Shown piece by piece: positions 1-7,300 of a stretch of DNA of 9,234 nt. Made by a program: the position numbers and the translations under genes. Below the pieces are notes generated by a model, which saw only the letters and a program-made list of their open reading frames with translations, had not been told where the DNA came from and did no database searches. The stretch spans positions 1 to 9,234 of the forward strand of contig DAIEQT010000321.1 in NCBI GenBank assembly GCA_027347545.1, read 5' to 3'. Every line of letters starts with the position of its first letter. Position 1 is the stretch's first letter. Origin of the DNA: Ignavibacteria bacterium. GTDB lineage: Bacteria; Bacteroidota; Ignavibacteria; Ignavibacteriales; Melioribacteraceae.

Positions 1-2
1 GG

Positions 3-116
3 CTCAGGACATGGTTTTATTCAGACAAAGAAAATGGTTTTGCTGAAATGATGAAAGGGTTGAAGCATTACTTGTTAGTTTATTGTTTAACTCAAGATAC
101 TGGTAATTATTATTAG
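3..116 (+). CDS. Possible C-terminal end of a plus-strand protein (partial)
   Basis: Frame 3 of the plus strand is open from the window edge to a TAG at 114-116, giving 37 residues that read like protein (…KENGFAEMMKGLKHYLL…NYY). The other two plus frames hit stops by about 50. If real, this gene ends about 30 bp from the end of nosY and converges with it. The start lies outside the window and I do not recognise the family. The stretch is short enough to be open by chance, so this is a weak call. Confidence 0.3.
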   Translation, partial: LRTWFYSDKENGFAEMMKGLKHYLLVYCLTQDTGNYY

Positions 117-147
117 AGCTTCGCAAGAAACTGAATATTAAAACTTG

Positions 148-939
148 TTAAAAATCTTTTTTTGAAAAGCTTTTAAGCCCGAAGAACAATGGAACGACAC
201 ACCAAACTACTAATGAGATAATTGAAACAATCATTCCAAGTCCGCTTCCTAAAAATTGATTAAACACAGCTCCGGTGTAGCCCATTAACGCGGAAATATC
301 AAATCTTAGAATAACAAGAAGACGCGAAAGATCAATCGGATTTAGTATAGTAAATATTATAGAGGGAATTTCCAGAGGATATTCCCGGAATACTTGCAGC
401 GTAATTAAGATTAATCCATCATAAAGAGCGGTGAAAAAGAGCCAGAGAAATATCGCGAGCCCGAGTCCTTTCATTTTGTTTTCGTTCATAGTAGCAATTA
501 GAAACGAAACGGATACAAAAATAAATGTTTCAAAAATGCCGCCGATGAATAAGTTTATTAGCTCAGCTCCGGCTTCTTTGAAGTTGCGTATATAAATGAG
601 AATTGGTAATCCTGTCCCAAGAAGAAAGCTTAAAACCATTGGCACCGATAGACCTAAATACAATCCAACGAAAAGTGTTTTCCGGTTTATCGGCTGAGAT
701 AATATCAGAATGATGTAATCTCTGTTGTTGTACAAATAGATTGTACCGAAGATTAAACTTGTTAACGGGATTATAATCATGTTAATGTTCAACAAACTTA
801 GAATAACTTTGTTAGAATCATTGGTAAACGAAAGCAAACCATAGCTTAGGATAACAAAGAACAAAGTGTAAACAACCAGCCACTTGCTTCTAAAAGTATC
901 GTGCACTTGATATTTGATTATGGATTTAAGCGCGTTCAT
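148..939 (-). CDS. nosY: NosY, ABC-2 type permease of the NosDFY copper-site maturation system
   Basis: This 263-aa integral membrane protein is the permease half of the NosFY transporter, which acts with periplasmic NosD to build the CuZ site of nitrous oxide reductase. About six hydrophobic helices are visible (near residues 19-38, 50-70, 92-116, 128-149, 158-182 and 235-255). The NRDYIILILSQPINRKTLF segment after helix 2 and the later NPIDLSRLL motif are as I recall them for NosY proteins. The length matches the family (about 260-280 aa). Its ATG overlaps the nosF stop as ATGA (936-939), indicating translational coupling. It is the last gene of the operon, and no clear intrinsic terminator is visible in the 147 bp downstream. 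The transported substrate of NosFY (a sulfur species has been proposed for the family) cannot be read from the sequence. Confidence 0.93.
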   Translation of the reverse strand: MNALKSIIKYQVHDTFRSKWLVVYTLFFVILSYGLLSFTNDSNKVILSLLNINMIIIPLTSLIFGTIYLYNNRDYIILILSQPINRKTLFVGLYLGLSVPMVLSFLLGTGLPILIYIRNFKEAGAELINLFIGGIFETFIFVSVSFLIATMNENKMKGLGLAIFLWLFFTALYDGLILITLQVFREYPLEIPSIIFTILNPIDLSRLLVILRFDISALMGYTGAVFNQFLGSGLGMIVSIISLVVWCVVPLFFGLKSFSKKDF

Positions 940-1646
940 ACTTTTTCTCCAACCATTAGATTGGCAATGGCTCTTTCCAAGTTTTTTTCGCCCGTCATAG
1001 AAATTAACTCATCCTTTTTTCCGGCGAAGCAAATGCTTCCTTCAAGAAGGAAAATAATTTCTTCTGCAAGCTCTTCAAGTTCGCTCATGATATGAGAAGT
1101 AAACAAAATTGTTTTTCCGGCTTGTCTCTCTTTTAGGATTTTGTCTTTAAGAATACTGCTCGAAACCGGATCGAGTCCCGCGCTTGGTTCATCAAGAATT
1201 AAAATCTGCGGATTGAAAAGGAAAGCAATAACCGCGTTTAATTTTTGCTTTGTTCCGCCGGACAAAGTTTTAATTCGCTTTTCAAATTCTCTTTCAAGAT
1301 TAAGCTGCTGAATTAATTCCTCATCAAGATTCGCATTTACATTTCGTATTTCCTTCAGCAATGTTAAAACCTCTTTCACACTGAGATTTTCCGGAAAGCT
1401 TGCAATCTGAGGCATGTAGCCAATCTTTGCTCTGTAATTGTATATTCCATTCAGCTTTGTACCATCAACAAATATGTTGCCGGATGTAGGTTTTACAAGC
1501 CCGAGAATAGATTTAATAAGGGTAGTTTTGCCGGAGCCATTAGGACCGACAATGTATGTGAGAGCGTTCGGCTTAATCACAACATCTAAACCTTTCAACG
1601 CCTCGAGCGCGCCATATTTCTTGTATAGTTTTTCTGTTCTAATCAT
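936..1646 (-). CDS. nosF: NosF, ABC transporter ATPase for NosZ maturation
   Basis: This 236-aa cytoplasmic ATPase pairs with NosY. All ABC motifs are present in order: Walker A GPNGSGKT (residues 34-41), Q-loop Gln80 (GYMPQ), signature LSGGTKQK (128-135), Walker B ILILDEP with catalytic Glu153, D-loop AGLDP (156-160) and H-switch His185 (TSHIMSEL). The length fits the NosF/CcmA-like subfamily. The start ATG overlaps the nosD stop (ATGA, 1643-1646) and the stop overlaps the nosY start, so D, F and Y are tightly coupled. With nosD on one side and nosY on the other, assignment as NosF rather than a generic ABC-2 ATPase is secure. Confidence 0.95.
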   Translation of the reverse strand: MIRTEKLYKKYGALEALKGLDVVIKPNALTYIVGPNGSGKTTLIKSILGLVKPTSGNIFVDGTKLNGIYNYRAKIGYMPQIASFPENLSVKEVLTLLKEIRNVNANLDEELIQQLNLEREFEKRIKTLSGGTKQKLNAVIAFLFNPQILILDEPSAGLDPVSSSILKDKILKERQAGKTILFTSHIMSELEELAEEIIFLLEGSICFAGKKDELISMTGEKNLERAIANLMVGEKV

Positions 1647-2896
1647 TTTATAAAACTCATTTCGGGATATTTATCAACTAATGTTTCCGGTGTGAGAACC
1701 GGGAATACTTTCTCTGCTGTGTTCAAAAGTTCCACAAAGAAACTTCTGAGAAGCAAAAGTGTCGGTCGGTTCTTTTCAACCAACAGTGAAAATAATTTTA
1801 CCGGGTGATGTGGTACTTCGCCAATTCCGTCTTTATTCAAATCGTAGCCTTGATAATCCGACCAGTAATTGTTGGCAAAGGTATTATAGTTTCTTGTGTT
1901 GTTAGTTGTAAATTCAAACGAATTTCCAATAAAGTTATTCTTCTTAAAATTATTGTCCATAGAGTTTGCCATTAAGCGAATTGCCCAACCGTTATTTTCA
2001 AAGAGATTATGCTCAACCGTATTTCGGTTGCTTCCTTCCAGATAAATGCCGCATGTATTTCTAACAAACTTGTTGTTGTAAATTTTTCCATCAGTAATTT
2101 CTTTTAGCAGCAATCCAAAAGAAGCGCCTCCCCAATTGTTGATAAATAAATTGTTATGCATCTGAACGTGATGTGTAAACATCACGGCAACTCCGGCGCT
2201 GTTATGCTGAAAAGTGTTGTGTGAATATTCGCAGCTATCGGAAAACATGAAGTGAAGTCCGTAACGAAGATTTCTCGTACTAAAATTATTTTTTATTAAG
2301 CTTCTTCTGACAAACTCCAAATAAATGCCGTCGCGGTGTCCATCTATTGTATTCCCGTCAACTATAATATCCATGCAATACCAGAGATGAATTCCATTGC
2401 CCGAGTAAGTTTGTGTTTTCTGAGATGATATTATTTTGTTGTTCCGGATTCTGCAATTCCAGCTTTTGCCGAGGTAAATCCCAAAGAAATTGTTGCTGAA
2501 TTTATTATTCTCAATGATGCAGCCGGTAACACTATCTAATTTCACGGCGGCGTTATCTTTAACAAAACTTGCCCCAACGTCTGCAAAGTGAATTCCGCTT
2601 ACAGTAACATTATTAGCCCTTACGGTTAGTATTCTTTCTTTTTTATTGCCGCTGATTGTCGGAAAGCCAATTCCTAGAAGTGAAATTTGTTTGGCTATTA
2701 CTAAGTTGTTCTCTTCATAAAATCCGCTCGAGATTTTTATTGCATCTCCATTTTCGGCTAAAGTTAAGGCTTGCTTAATGGTTTTTATATTTTCACTTTT
2801 CCCAACAGTTATAGTTTTAGGAAGTATAAAATTGGTTAACAGAAAAAAGAATAAAACTAAAACACTATTTCGAATTCTTAACATAATTAAGCACAT
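1643..2896 (-). CDS. nosD: NosD, periplasmic beta-helix protein for NosZ copper-site assembly
   Basis: This 417-aa exported protein has an N-terminal signal peptide (basic MLRIRN, then a hydrophobic core to about residue 25) followed by many short repeats of the right-handed beta-helix (CASH/pectin-lyase-like) type, with recurrent xxNN/GIYLxxS rungs. The GIHLWYC…GHRDGIYLEF region (about residues 167-200) and the GLHFMFSDS…MFTHHVQMHNN region resemble what I recall as conserved in NosD. NosD works with NosFY to mature the CuZ centre of NosZ. Two starts are possible: Met1 at 2896, and Met5 at 2884, which gives the more classical signal peptide. Neither has a strong ribosome site, and the GGAAAG just before Met1 is weak. 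The start lies inside the end of nosL, so translation is probably coupled. The stop overlaps the nosF ATG. Confidence 0.93.
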   Translation of the reverse strand: MCLIMLRIRNSVLVLFFFLLTNFILPKTITVGKSENIKTIKQALTLAENGDAIKISSGFYEENNLVIAKQISLLGIGFPTISGNKKERILTVRANNVTVSGIHFADVGASFVKDNAAVKLDSVTGCIIENNKFSNNFFGIYLGKSWNCRIRNNKIISSQKTQTYSGNGIHLWYCMDIIVDGNTIDGHRDGIYLEFVRRSLIKNNFSTRNLRYGLHFMFSDSCEYSHNTFQHNSAGVAVMFTHHVQMHNNLFINNWGGASFGLLLKEITDGKIYNNKFVRNTCGIYLEGSNRNTVEHNLFENNGWAIRLMANSMDNNFKKNNFIGNSFEFTTNNTRNYNTFANNYWSDYQGYDLNKDGIGEVPHHPVKLFSLLVEKNRPTLLLLRSFFVELLNTAEKVFPVLTPETLVDKYPEMSFIK

Positions 2897-3308
2897 CTTT
2901 CCAATTCATTTTTTGCCCGCTCATTTCCGCAAATACTTTTTCCATATCATCCTTGTTTTTGAAACCGCCAATATTCATACTCATCGGGCTCTCCATTTGG
3001 GGACTTACAATGTAAAAAGCTGTTGCGGCGTCAGTTAGCGTATTTGGATTAGCGTAATCACTAATCCATAAAGTTTCGGCAGTAAATCCACGGTTAACGG
3101 AAACATAATCTGCCATGCATTCAATTGAATCAAACATGTAAACTTTTCCTTTATCTGTAACTAACTCGCTCCCAAATTTCGGATCGGTAATCATCATCAT
3201 GCAATGAGCGCACTCGTCTTTGTTATAGTTAATTGGCTGCTGCTCTTTGCTGCAATTGGTGAGTAAGAATGAGCCCAGTAGGAATAAAATTATTCTATAT
3301 GCCGTCAA
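2865..3308 (-). CDS. nosL: NosL, copper-binding lipoprotein of the nos operon (TTG start)
   Basis: NosL is a membrane-anchored Cu(I) protein thought to supply copper to NosZ. From a TTG at 3308 the protein is 147 aa, with a short lipoprotein signal peptide ending LLTNC (Cys19). The copper motif DECAHCMMMITDPKFGSEL follows (CxxCM-type), then the typical DSIECMADY motif. I chose the TTG start because AGGAG lies 7 nt upstream and it gives an ideal signal peptide. The frame is also open to an upstream ATG at 3353, but that start would add 15 charged residues (…SKRRKE) before the signal peptide and bury the gene further in its neighbour. The start overlaps the end of the upstream membrane-protein gene by 14 bp. 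The residue before the lipid-modified Cys is Asn, which is unusual, but the same is seen in NosZ here. Confidence 0.93.
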   Translation of the reverse strand: MTAYRIILFLLGSFLLTNCSKEQQPINYNKDECAHCMMMITDPKFGSELVTDKGKVYMFDSIECMADYVSVNRGFTAETLWISDYANPNTLTDAATAFYIVSPQMESPMSMNIGGFKNKDDMEKVFAEMSGQKMNWKDVLNYVKNSK

Positions 3309-3885
3309 TTCTTTTCTCCTTTTTGAAACTAAGATAAGTTGATGCTGCAGCAAGAAGTATTGAAAGTGTAATTATGTATGTTCCAATACTGGGTACTGAT
3401 TTAGCGTTCATGTTTAGCAATTGTTTTGTCCCAAGCAGCGGTGGCTGATACGTCATGCCCGGTATTCTTATTGGAGCTCGAGGATCTAAGTTATGTCCGT
3501 AATCGTAACCCCATAAATAGTAATCGTAAAGACCGTAACTTAGAACGAGAAGCAGTAGAGCTAGCCAGAATATCTTCAGCCATTTTCTATTGAATAATCC
3601 GAATGCAATTCCCATCACAGAAAAAATTACGATTAAGTATGGCATAACTTTTAATTCCGGAATGGATTCCGGATGAATAGTTTTCATTCCAATGTAATGG
3701 TTAAGATTATTGATAAGATTAAGATCGCCTTCTTTTTGTCCGGTAATTTGGTTCACCCAAATTCTCAATCCCAGACCTTCGGGATATTGAGGCGCCCGTA
3801 AATCAATATTCCAAATTGGGAAAAGAAAAGCTCCCAAAAGAATTACGGCTGCAGTAATCATTAACCACTTCGATAAATTTTTCAT
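3295..3885 (-). CDS. Uncharacterised membrane protein between nosZ and nosL
   Basis: From Met at 3885 this is a 196-aa membrane protein. An ATG at 3945 is also in frame but overlaps nosZ and puts 20 polar residues before the first helix. The 3885 start has GGGTG 5 nt upstream and lies 25 nt after the nosZ stop. A signal-anchor helix (about residues 7-25) is followed by an exported segment with the striking IDLRAPQYPEGLGLRIW motif. Two close helices (about 82-98 and 102-121) come next. A second exported loop (about 122-168) is rich in Tyr, His and Met (YYLWGYDYGHN…PGMTYQPPLLGTKQLLNMNAK). A final helix (about 169-186) precedes a basic tail. Position and loop composition suggest a role in copper delivery, quinol/cytochrome docking or NosZ folding. 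It could be a NosB-like protein, the polytopic membrane protein of some clade II clusters, but I cannot show that homology. Confidence 0.85.
   Translation of the reverse strand: MKNLSKWLMITAAVILLGAFLFPIWNIDLRAPQYPEGLGLRIWVNQITGQKEGDLNLINNLNHYIGMKTIHPESIPELKVMPYLIVIFSVMGIAFGLFNRKWLKIFWLALLLLVLSYGLYDYYLWGYDYGHNLDPRAPIRIPGMTYQPPLLGTKQLLNMNAKSVPSIGTYIITLSILLAAASTYLSFKKEKRIDGI
3316..3320 (-). promoter_or_regulatory. Ribosome binding site that fixes the nosL TTG start
   Basis: AGGAG on the minus strand lies 7 nt before the TTG at 3308, inside the last codons of the upstream gene (…KKEKRIDGI). This spacing supports the TTG rather than the upstream ATG at 3353. Confidence 0.7.
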
Positions 3886-3910
3886 CTTTTCACCCGGAAT
3901 CACTTCCTTA

Positions 3911-5854
3911 TTAATTGAAAGACAGTTTAACAGAACTTCCAGCATCCGATACTCTTACATATCCTTGCATTTCTTGATGAAGCGCAGAGCAAAAATCCGT
4001 ACAGTAGAATGGATAAATTCCGGCTTTGGTTGGAGTCCAAACAATAGTTTTCGTTTGTCCGGGCATTACTAATAGTTCAGAATTGTTCAAACCCTTTACG
4101 GTAAATCCATGTGGAATATCCCAATCTTGTTCTAAGTTTGTTACATGCCAGTAAACTTTGTCGCCAACTCTTACGCCTTCAATATTATCCGGCTTAAAGT
4201 GGCTTCTAGTTGCACTGATATAAACATGAACTTCATTTCCGTTTCGTTCAACTCGCGCATCCTTTTCGCCATGTACCGCATACTTGTTTTTGTTGTTTTC
4301 AATCGGGTAAATTTTCTTGGAATTCTTCATTAATAAATCTGCTGGAATTGCTTGAGCGTAATGAGGTTCTCCAATTGTCGGGAAATCCAACAGGAGCTGC
4401 ATCTTATCGCCGCTTATATCATATAGCTGTGCAGATTGTGTTAACTCTGGACCGGTTGGTAAATATCTATCCTTAGTAATTTTGTTTAGAGCAACAACAT
4501 ATTTACCGGAAGGTTTTCTGCTGTCTCCGCCAGGAATCATTAAATGTCCAATTGAATAGTATGTCGGAATTCTATCAACAACTTCCCATGTTCCAATTTT
4601 CCATTTAACAATTTCTGATGATAAGAATGCCGATGTGTATGCATAGCCGTTGCCGTCAAATTCTGTATGCAGTGGTCCCAATCCAGGATTTTCAACTTCA
4701 CCGGCAACTACCGCATCATATTTTAGAATTGGAATTCCGCCAAACTCACCGTCAAACTTTTTCTCTTCAATTGCCGTAATCATTTTTTCATAAGAATGAA
4801 CCGGAATTACGGTTGATAATTTTCCGCCGGCAACTATGTATTCACCGCTCGGGTCAACATCAACACCGTGTGGTGATTTTGGTGTTGGTATGTAATAAAT
4901 CATTCCCGGGCAATTTTTAGGATCAAGAACCAGCACATCATTCAGCTTTTTTGATTCAGCCGAATGTGTCTCTTCATTGTACAAGTTGTTATAATATTCC
5001 GCCGATACTTTTTGAGCCTTACCTGCTTTCACATATTCTTCTGCCTTTTTCCAATTCACCGCGGCAATAAAATCTTTATCGTTCTGAGATGCGTTGATTT
5101 CTAAAAGCGCGTTTGCTTGTTCACTGTTGTAAGAGGTAAAAAATGCCCAGCCATGAGAAGGTCCTTTGCCTGCATGTGCTAAATCATAATTCAGTCCTGG
5201 AACCAGAATTTGAAAAGCTAAATTCATATCGCCGCTTTTGTTATCAACAGAAATAAAAGAAACCGTTCCTTTGAAGTTTTCTTTATAAGATGCAATGGGA
5301 ACATCTTTGTTTGGAATTGGCAAACTGAATCTTGTTGAAGCGACTACATACTCAGTATTTTCAGTTAAGAATGGTGAACCATGATTGCCTGCCGAATTTG
5401 GAATTTCAATGATTTCAGCGGTCTCAAATGTGCTCAAATCTATTCTGGCAACTCTTGGTGTATTGTTTCCATTTATGAATATCCACCTTCCGTCCTGCTC
5501 TCCGTTTGTTTTTGATAACACCGGATGGTGAGCGTCATCCCAGGGAATGAATCCGTAAGAAGTCATTAACATTCCCTTGGTTTCTTCAGAATATCCGTAA
5601 CCGGTTTCGGGATTCTGCGAGAATACACTTATGTTCTTAAACATTCTTCCGGATGGTAAACCGTAAACTGATAACTGTCCGTTAAATCCGCCCGACATGA
5701 ACGCATAAAATTCATCGTAGCTTCCCGGTTTTACATATGTGCGTTTGGCTGCGTCTTCGGCGGATGCAGACTCTCCAGACCCGGAACAGTTGAATAAAAT
5801 TATGCCAACTATAACTACCGTAAATAAGCCAACAATTAGTTTGATGTTCTTCAT
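3911..5854 (-). CDS. nosZ: NosZ, nitrous oxide reductase (clade II-like, probable lipoprotein)
   Basis: This 647-aa periplasmic copper enzyme reduces N2O to N2. The N-terminus is a short Sec-type signal ending IILFNC (Cys23) with no twin-arginine motif, so it is clade II-like and possibly lipid-anchored. A seven-bladed propeller supplies the seven CuZ histidines: His109 and His110 (DAHHPVLS), His158 (GNHGSPF), His329 (SPHGVDVDP), His396 (GPLHTEFDG), His437 (SIGHLMIPGG) and His498 (GEPHYAQA). The C-terminal cupredoxin carries CuA ligands His582, Cys618, Cys622, His626 and Met629 (CTDFCSALHQEM). The residue equivalent to the Trp in CxWFC of classical enzymes is Asp620. AGGAG lies 7 nt before the ATG, 26 nt after the cytochrome gene. 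All metal ligands are present, so the enzyme should be active. Confidence 0.98.
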   Translation of the reverse strand: MKNIKLIVGLFTVVIVGIILFNCSGSGESASAEDAAKRTYVKPGSYDEFYAFMSGGFNGQLSVYGLPSGRMFKNISVFSQNPETGYGYSEETKGMLMTSYGFIPWDDAHHPVLSKTNGEQDGRWIFINGNNTPRVARIDLSTFETAEIIEIPNSAGNHGSPFLTENTEYVVASTRFSLPIPNKDVPIASYKENFKGTVSFISVDNKSGDMNLAFQILVPGLNYDLAHAGKGPSHGWAFFTSYNSEQANALLEINASQNDKDFIAAVNWKKAEEYVKAGKAQKVSAEYYNNLYNEETHSAESKKLNDVLVLDPKNCPGMIYYIPTPKSPHGVDVDPSGEYIVAGGKLSTVIPVHSYEKMITAIEEKKFDGEFGGIPILKYDAVVAGEVENPGLGPLHTEFDGNGYAYTSAFLSSEIVKWKIGTWEVVDRIPTYYSIGHLMIPGGDSRKPSGKYVVALNKITKDRYLPTGPELTQSAQLYDISGDKMQLLLDFPTIGEPHYAQAIPADLLMKNSKKIYPIENNKNKYAVHGEKDARVERNGNEVHVYISATRSHFKPDNIEGVRVGDKVYWHVTNLEQDWDIPHGFTVKGLNNSELLVMPGQTKTIVWTPTKAGIYPFYCTDFCSALHQEMQGYVRVSDAGSSVKLSFN

Positions 5855-5880
5855 CTTGTTTCTCCTTTTGATGAATTAAT

Positions 5881-6351
5881 TTATTTTTCTTCAGAGCGGA
5901 AGTATTCTAGGATATTCATTGCATCATCTTTAGTTACGTTTTGAAACGTCATCTTTGTAGCGTGAAGCGCAACTAACTTCTTTGCTTCAGGATGTTTATT
6001 TGCCATTTCATCTGGGTTCAGAATGTTATTCACTATGTATTCCGGCGTTCTTCTTTTCGTAACATTTCTTAAAGCCGGTCCCGTGTATTTTTCATCAAAT
6101 TTGTGGCATTGGCTGCATTTGGATTCAAATAGTTTCTTACCAGCCGCTGCTTTTATTGCATCCAACTTACCAAGAGCTATTTTTTCTTTTATCGGGCCAA
6201 TTCCGTTTTCTAATTCGAAAACAGAAATCCCAAAAATCTTTGCCATCTTCTCTTGCTTTGATGTTGCTTCATCTTTTTTACCTTCACCCCCGCTGCAAGC
6301 AATTACTAATAAAAAGCTTGCTAGTGCCAAATAAGGAATTAGTCTCTTCAT
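5881..6351 (-). CDS. Lipoprotein monoheme cytochrome c, likely electron donor to NosZ
   Basis: This 156-aa class I cytochrome c has a lipoprotein signal peptide ending LLVIAC (Cys19), a charged linker (about 20-70) and one haem-binding CSQCH motif (Cys79, Cys82, His83). A distal Met134 (ATKMTFQNV) is the best candidate for the sixth haem ligand. The TGPAL segment after the haem site and the C-terminal ILEYFRS helix are typical of the fold. It lies immediately upstream of nosZ and 3 nt downstream of ric, with AGAGG before the ATG. The position implies it carries electrons from a quinol-oxidising complex to the CuA site of NosZ, in the role given to NosC-type cytochromes in other clade II clusters. 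That role is inference from position; homology to NosC is not shown. Confidence 0.92.
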   Translation of the reverse strand: MKRLIPYLALASFLLVIACSGGEGKKDEATSKQEKMAKIFGISVFELENGIGPIKEKIALGKLDAIKAAAGKKLFESKCSQCHKFDEKYTGPALRNVTKRRTPEYIVNNILNPDEMANKHPEAKKLVALHATKMTFQNVTKDDAMNILEYFRSEEK

Positions 6352-6354
6352 TTA

Positions 6355-7107
6355 TTACCTCTTATATGTTGTGTGTAAAAAGTTTTCTAGTTCAATAGCT
6401 TTAGGAAACAAAACGTTATTTTCTAAATGAACATGTATGTGTAAGTCTTTTTCAAAGATTTCAAGCTTTTGCAATAGCAGCGTATAAGTTGTACACGCAT
6501 CTTCCGGAGCTTTGTAATCATTCAGTAGTTCTCGAACTTTTTCTGTTACTCCGCCAGCAGTTTGGTGATCTAATTCCAGCACATTAATTATTTTTCTGAT
6601 CGATTGATTTCTTCCTAAATGCGGCTTCTCTTCAAAACGTTTACAATCTTCCAGATATTTAATAAGAGGGAATAGAATGGTTTCTTCTTTGTTCATATGC
6701 GGTTTTAAATCTTTGAGTACGCTTAGAGTTAATTGCTCTGCCCCGGTAACTTCCGGATGATTTGCTACGTGAGCCTTTACAACCTTTGCAAAAAGAATTG
6801 GGATTTCGGCTGCTTCTTTAAGTAAGAATGCGTGATGGGTTTGTACTATGTGTTGAGTAAGCTCTTTTAATGTTGCGAATTCAGGAAGAATAGCGGCTCT
6901 GTTTGTAATTTCACTTGCAATTTCCTCCTCTATCTTCGCTAAGAATTTTTCTTTTTGATTTTCTGTATATCGTTTCTCATTCAACACTGCAGATAATGTT
7001 GAGTGTCCGTTGCAGCAGAAATCAATTCTCCTTTTCTCAAACAACTTTATCACCTGGGGGTGCGAGAGGACTATATCTCGTACAGCTTCATTTTCGTATT
7101 TATTCAT
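6355..7107 (-). CDS. ric: Ric/ScdA/YtfE-type di-iron protein (iron-sulfur cluster repair, NO stress)
   Basis: This 250-aa cytoplasmic protein has the two-domain layout of Ric (also ScdA, YtfE or DnrN). The N-terminal ScdA_N/DUF542 domain (about residues 1-60) carries the paired cysteines of the DFCCNGH motif (Cys31, Cys32). The hemerythrin-like four-helix bundle (about 80-240) supplies di-iron ligands: His86 and/or His91 (TQHIVQTHH), His137/Glu141 (HMNKEE), His181 (LDHQTAG) and His225/Glu229 (HVHLENNVLFP). The family repairs Fe-S clusters or other iron centres damaged by nitric oxide and peroxide, and is often induced with denitrification genes. AGGAG lies 9 nt before the ATG. It appears to be the first gene of the nos operon, 3 nt before the cytochrome gene, so NO protection is built into the N2O-respiration transcript. 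Confidence 0.93.
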   Translation of the reverse strand: MNKYENEAVRDIVLSHPQVIKLFEKRRIDFCCNGHSTLSAVLNEKRYTENQKEKFLAKIEEEIASEITNRAAILPEFATLKELTQHIVQTHHAFLLKEAAEIPILFAKVVKAHVANHPEVTGAEQLTLSVLKDLKPHMNKEETILFPLIKYLEDCKRFEEKPHLGRNQSIRKIINVLELDHQTAGGVTEKVRELLNDYKAPEDACTTYTLLLQKLEIFEKDLHIHVHLENNVLFPKAIELENFLHTTYKR

Positions 7108-7235
7108 AACGAACGACTCCTAAGCGGAATATTATATCCGATTTTATAATAAAAAAATTTACTGTTTTTCCCGTTTTGCTTTTTGAATAAAGTAATAATT
7201 CATCTTCATTTCCTTAAGTTATGGCCAGTTGTATA

Positions 7236-7255
7236 ATCAGATAAAATTTTCTGAT
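7236..7255. promoter_or_regulatory. Inverted repeat ATCAGA-N8-TCTGAT, candidate operator of the nos operon
   Basis: Perfect 6-bp arms (7236-7241 and 7250-7255) flank an AT-rich 8-bp spacer. The repeat begins just after the candidate -10 element of the operon, so it would cover the transcription start, a position that suits a repressor. It does not match the FNR/DNR consensus TTGAT-N4-ATCAA. The regulator is unknown. Confidence 0.35.
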
Positions 7256-7257
7256 AT

Positions 7258-7286
7258 AAAATAACTAGAATAATATTTCTTGTCAA
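7258..7286 (-). promoter_or_regulatory. Candidate promoter of the ric-cyt-nosZ operon
   Basis: On the minus strand TTGACA (7286-7281) is followed 17 bp later by TATTTT (7263-7258). Read in Bacteroidota style this is TTG-N20-TA, the same spacing as the plus-strand promoter at 7709-7739, although the second element matches TAnnTTTG only partly. It would give a leader of about 145 nt. A TATAAT at 7131-7136 close to ric is an alternative -10 but lacks a good partner upstream. Confidence 0.4.
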
Positions 7287-7300
7287 GTTAATTTTTACTG

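Noticed and set aside
901..1095. Plus-strand open frame of 64 aa
   Set aside because: It lies opposite nosY/nosF, which have full family motifs, and has no ribosome site. It is a shadow frame.
1438..1653. Plus-strand open frame of 71 aa
   Set aside because: It is antisense to the nosF N-terminus including Walker A, with no independent support.
2778..3038. Plus-strand open frame of 86 aa
   Set aside because: It is antisense to nosD/nosL and its composition reflects the opposite strand.
3309..3353. Upstream ATG start for nosL (162 aa)
   Set aside because: It would place 15 polar, basic residues before the lipoprotein signal peptide. The TTG at 3308 has AGGAG at ideal spacing.
3886..3945. Upstream ATG start for the membrane protein after nosZ
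   Set aside because: It overlaps nosZ by 35 bp, lacks a ribosome site and adds 20 residues before the signal anchor. The Met at 3885 fits better.
4145..4333. Plus-strand open frame of 62 aa
   Set aside because: It is antisense to the nosZ CuA-domain linker and has no ribosome site.
6023..6398. Two overlapping plus-strand open frames (103 and 80 aa)
   Set aside because: Both are antisense to the cytochrome c gene, which has a signal peptide, haem motif and ribosome site.
6915..7109. Plus-strand open frame of 64 aa
   Set aside because: It is antisense to the ric N-terminus with its CCNGH motif.
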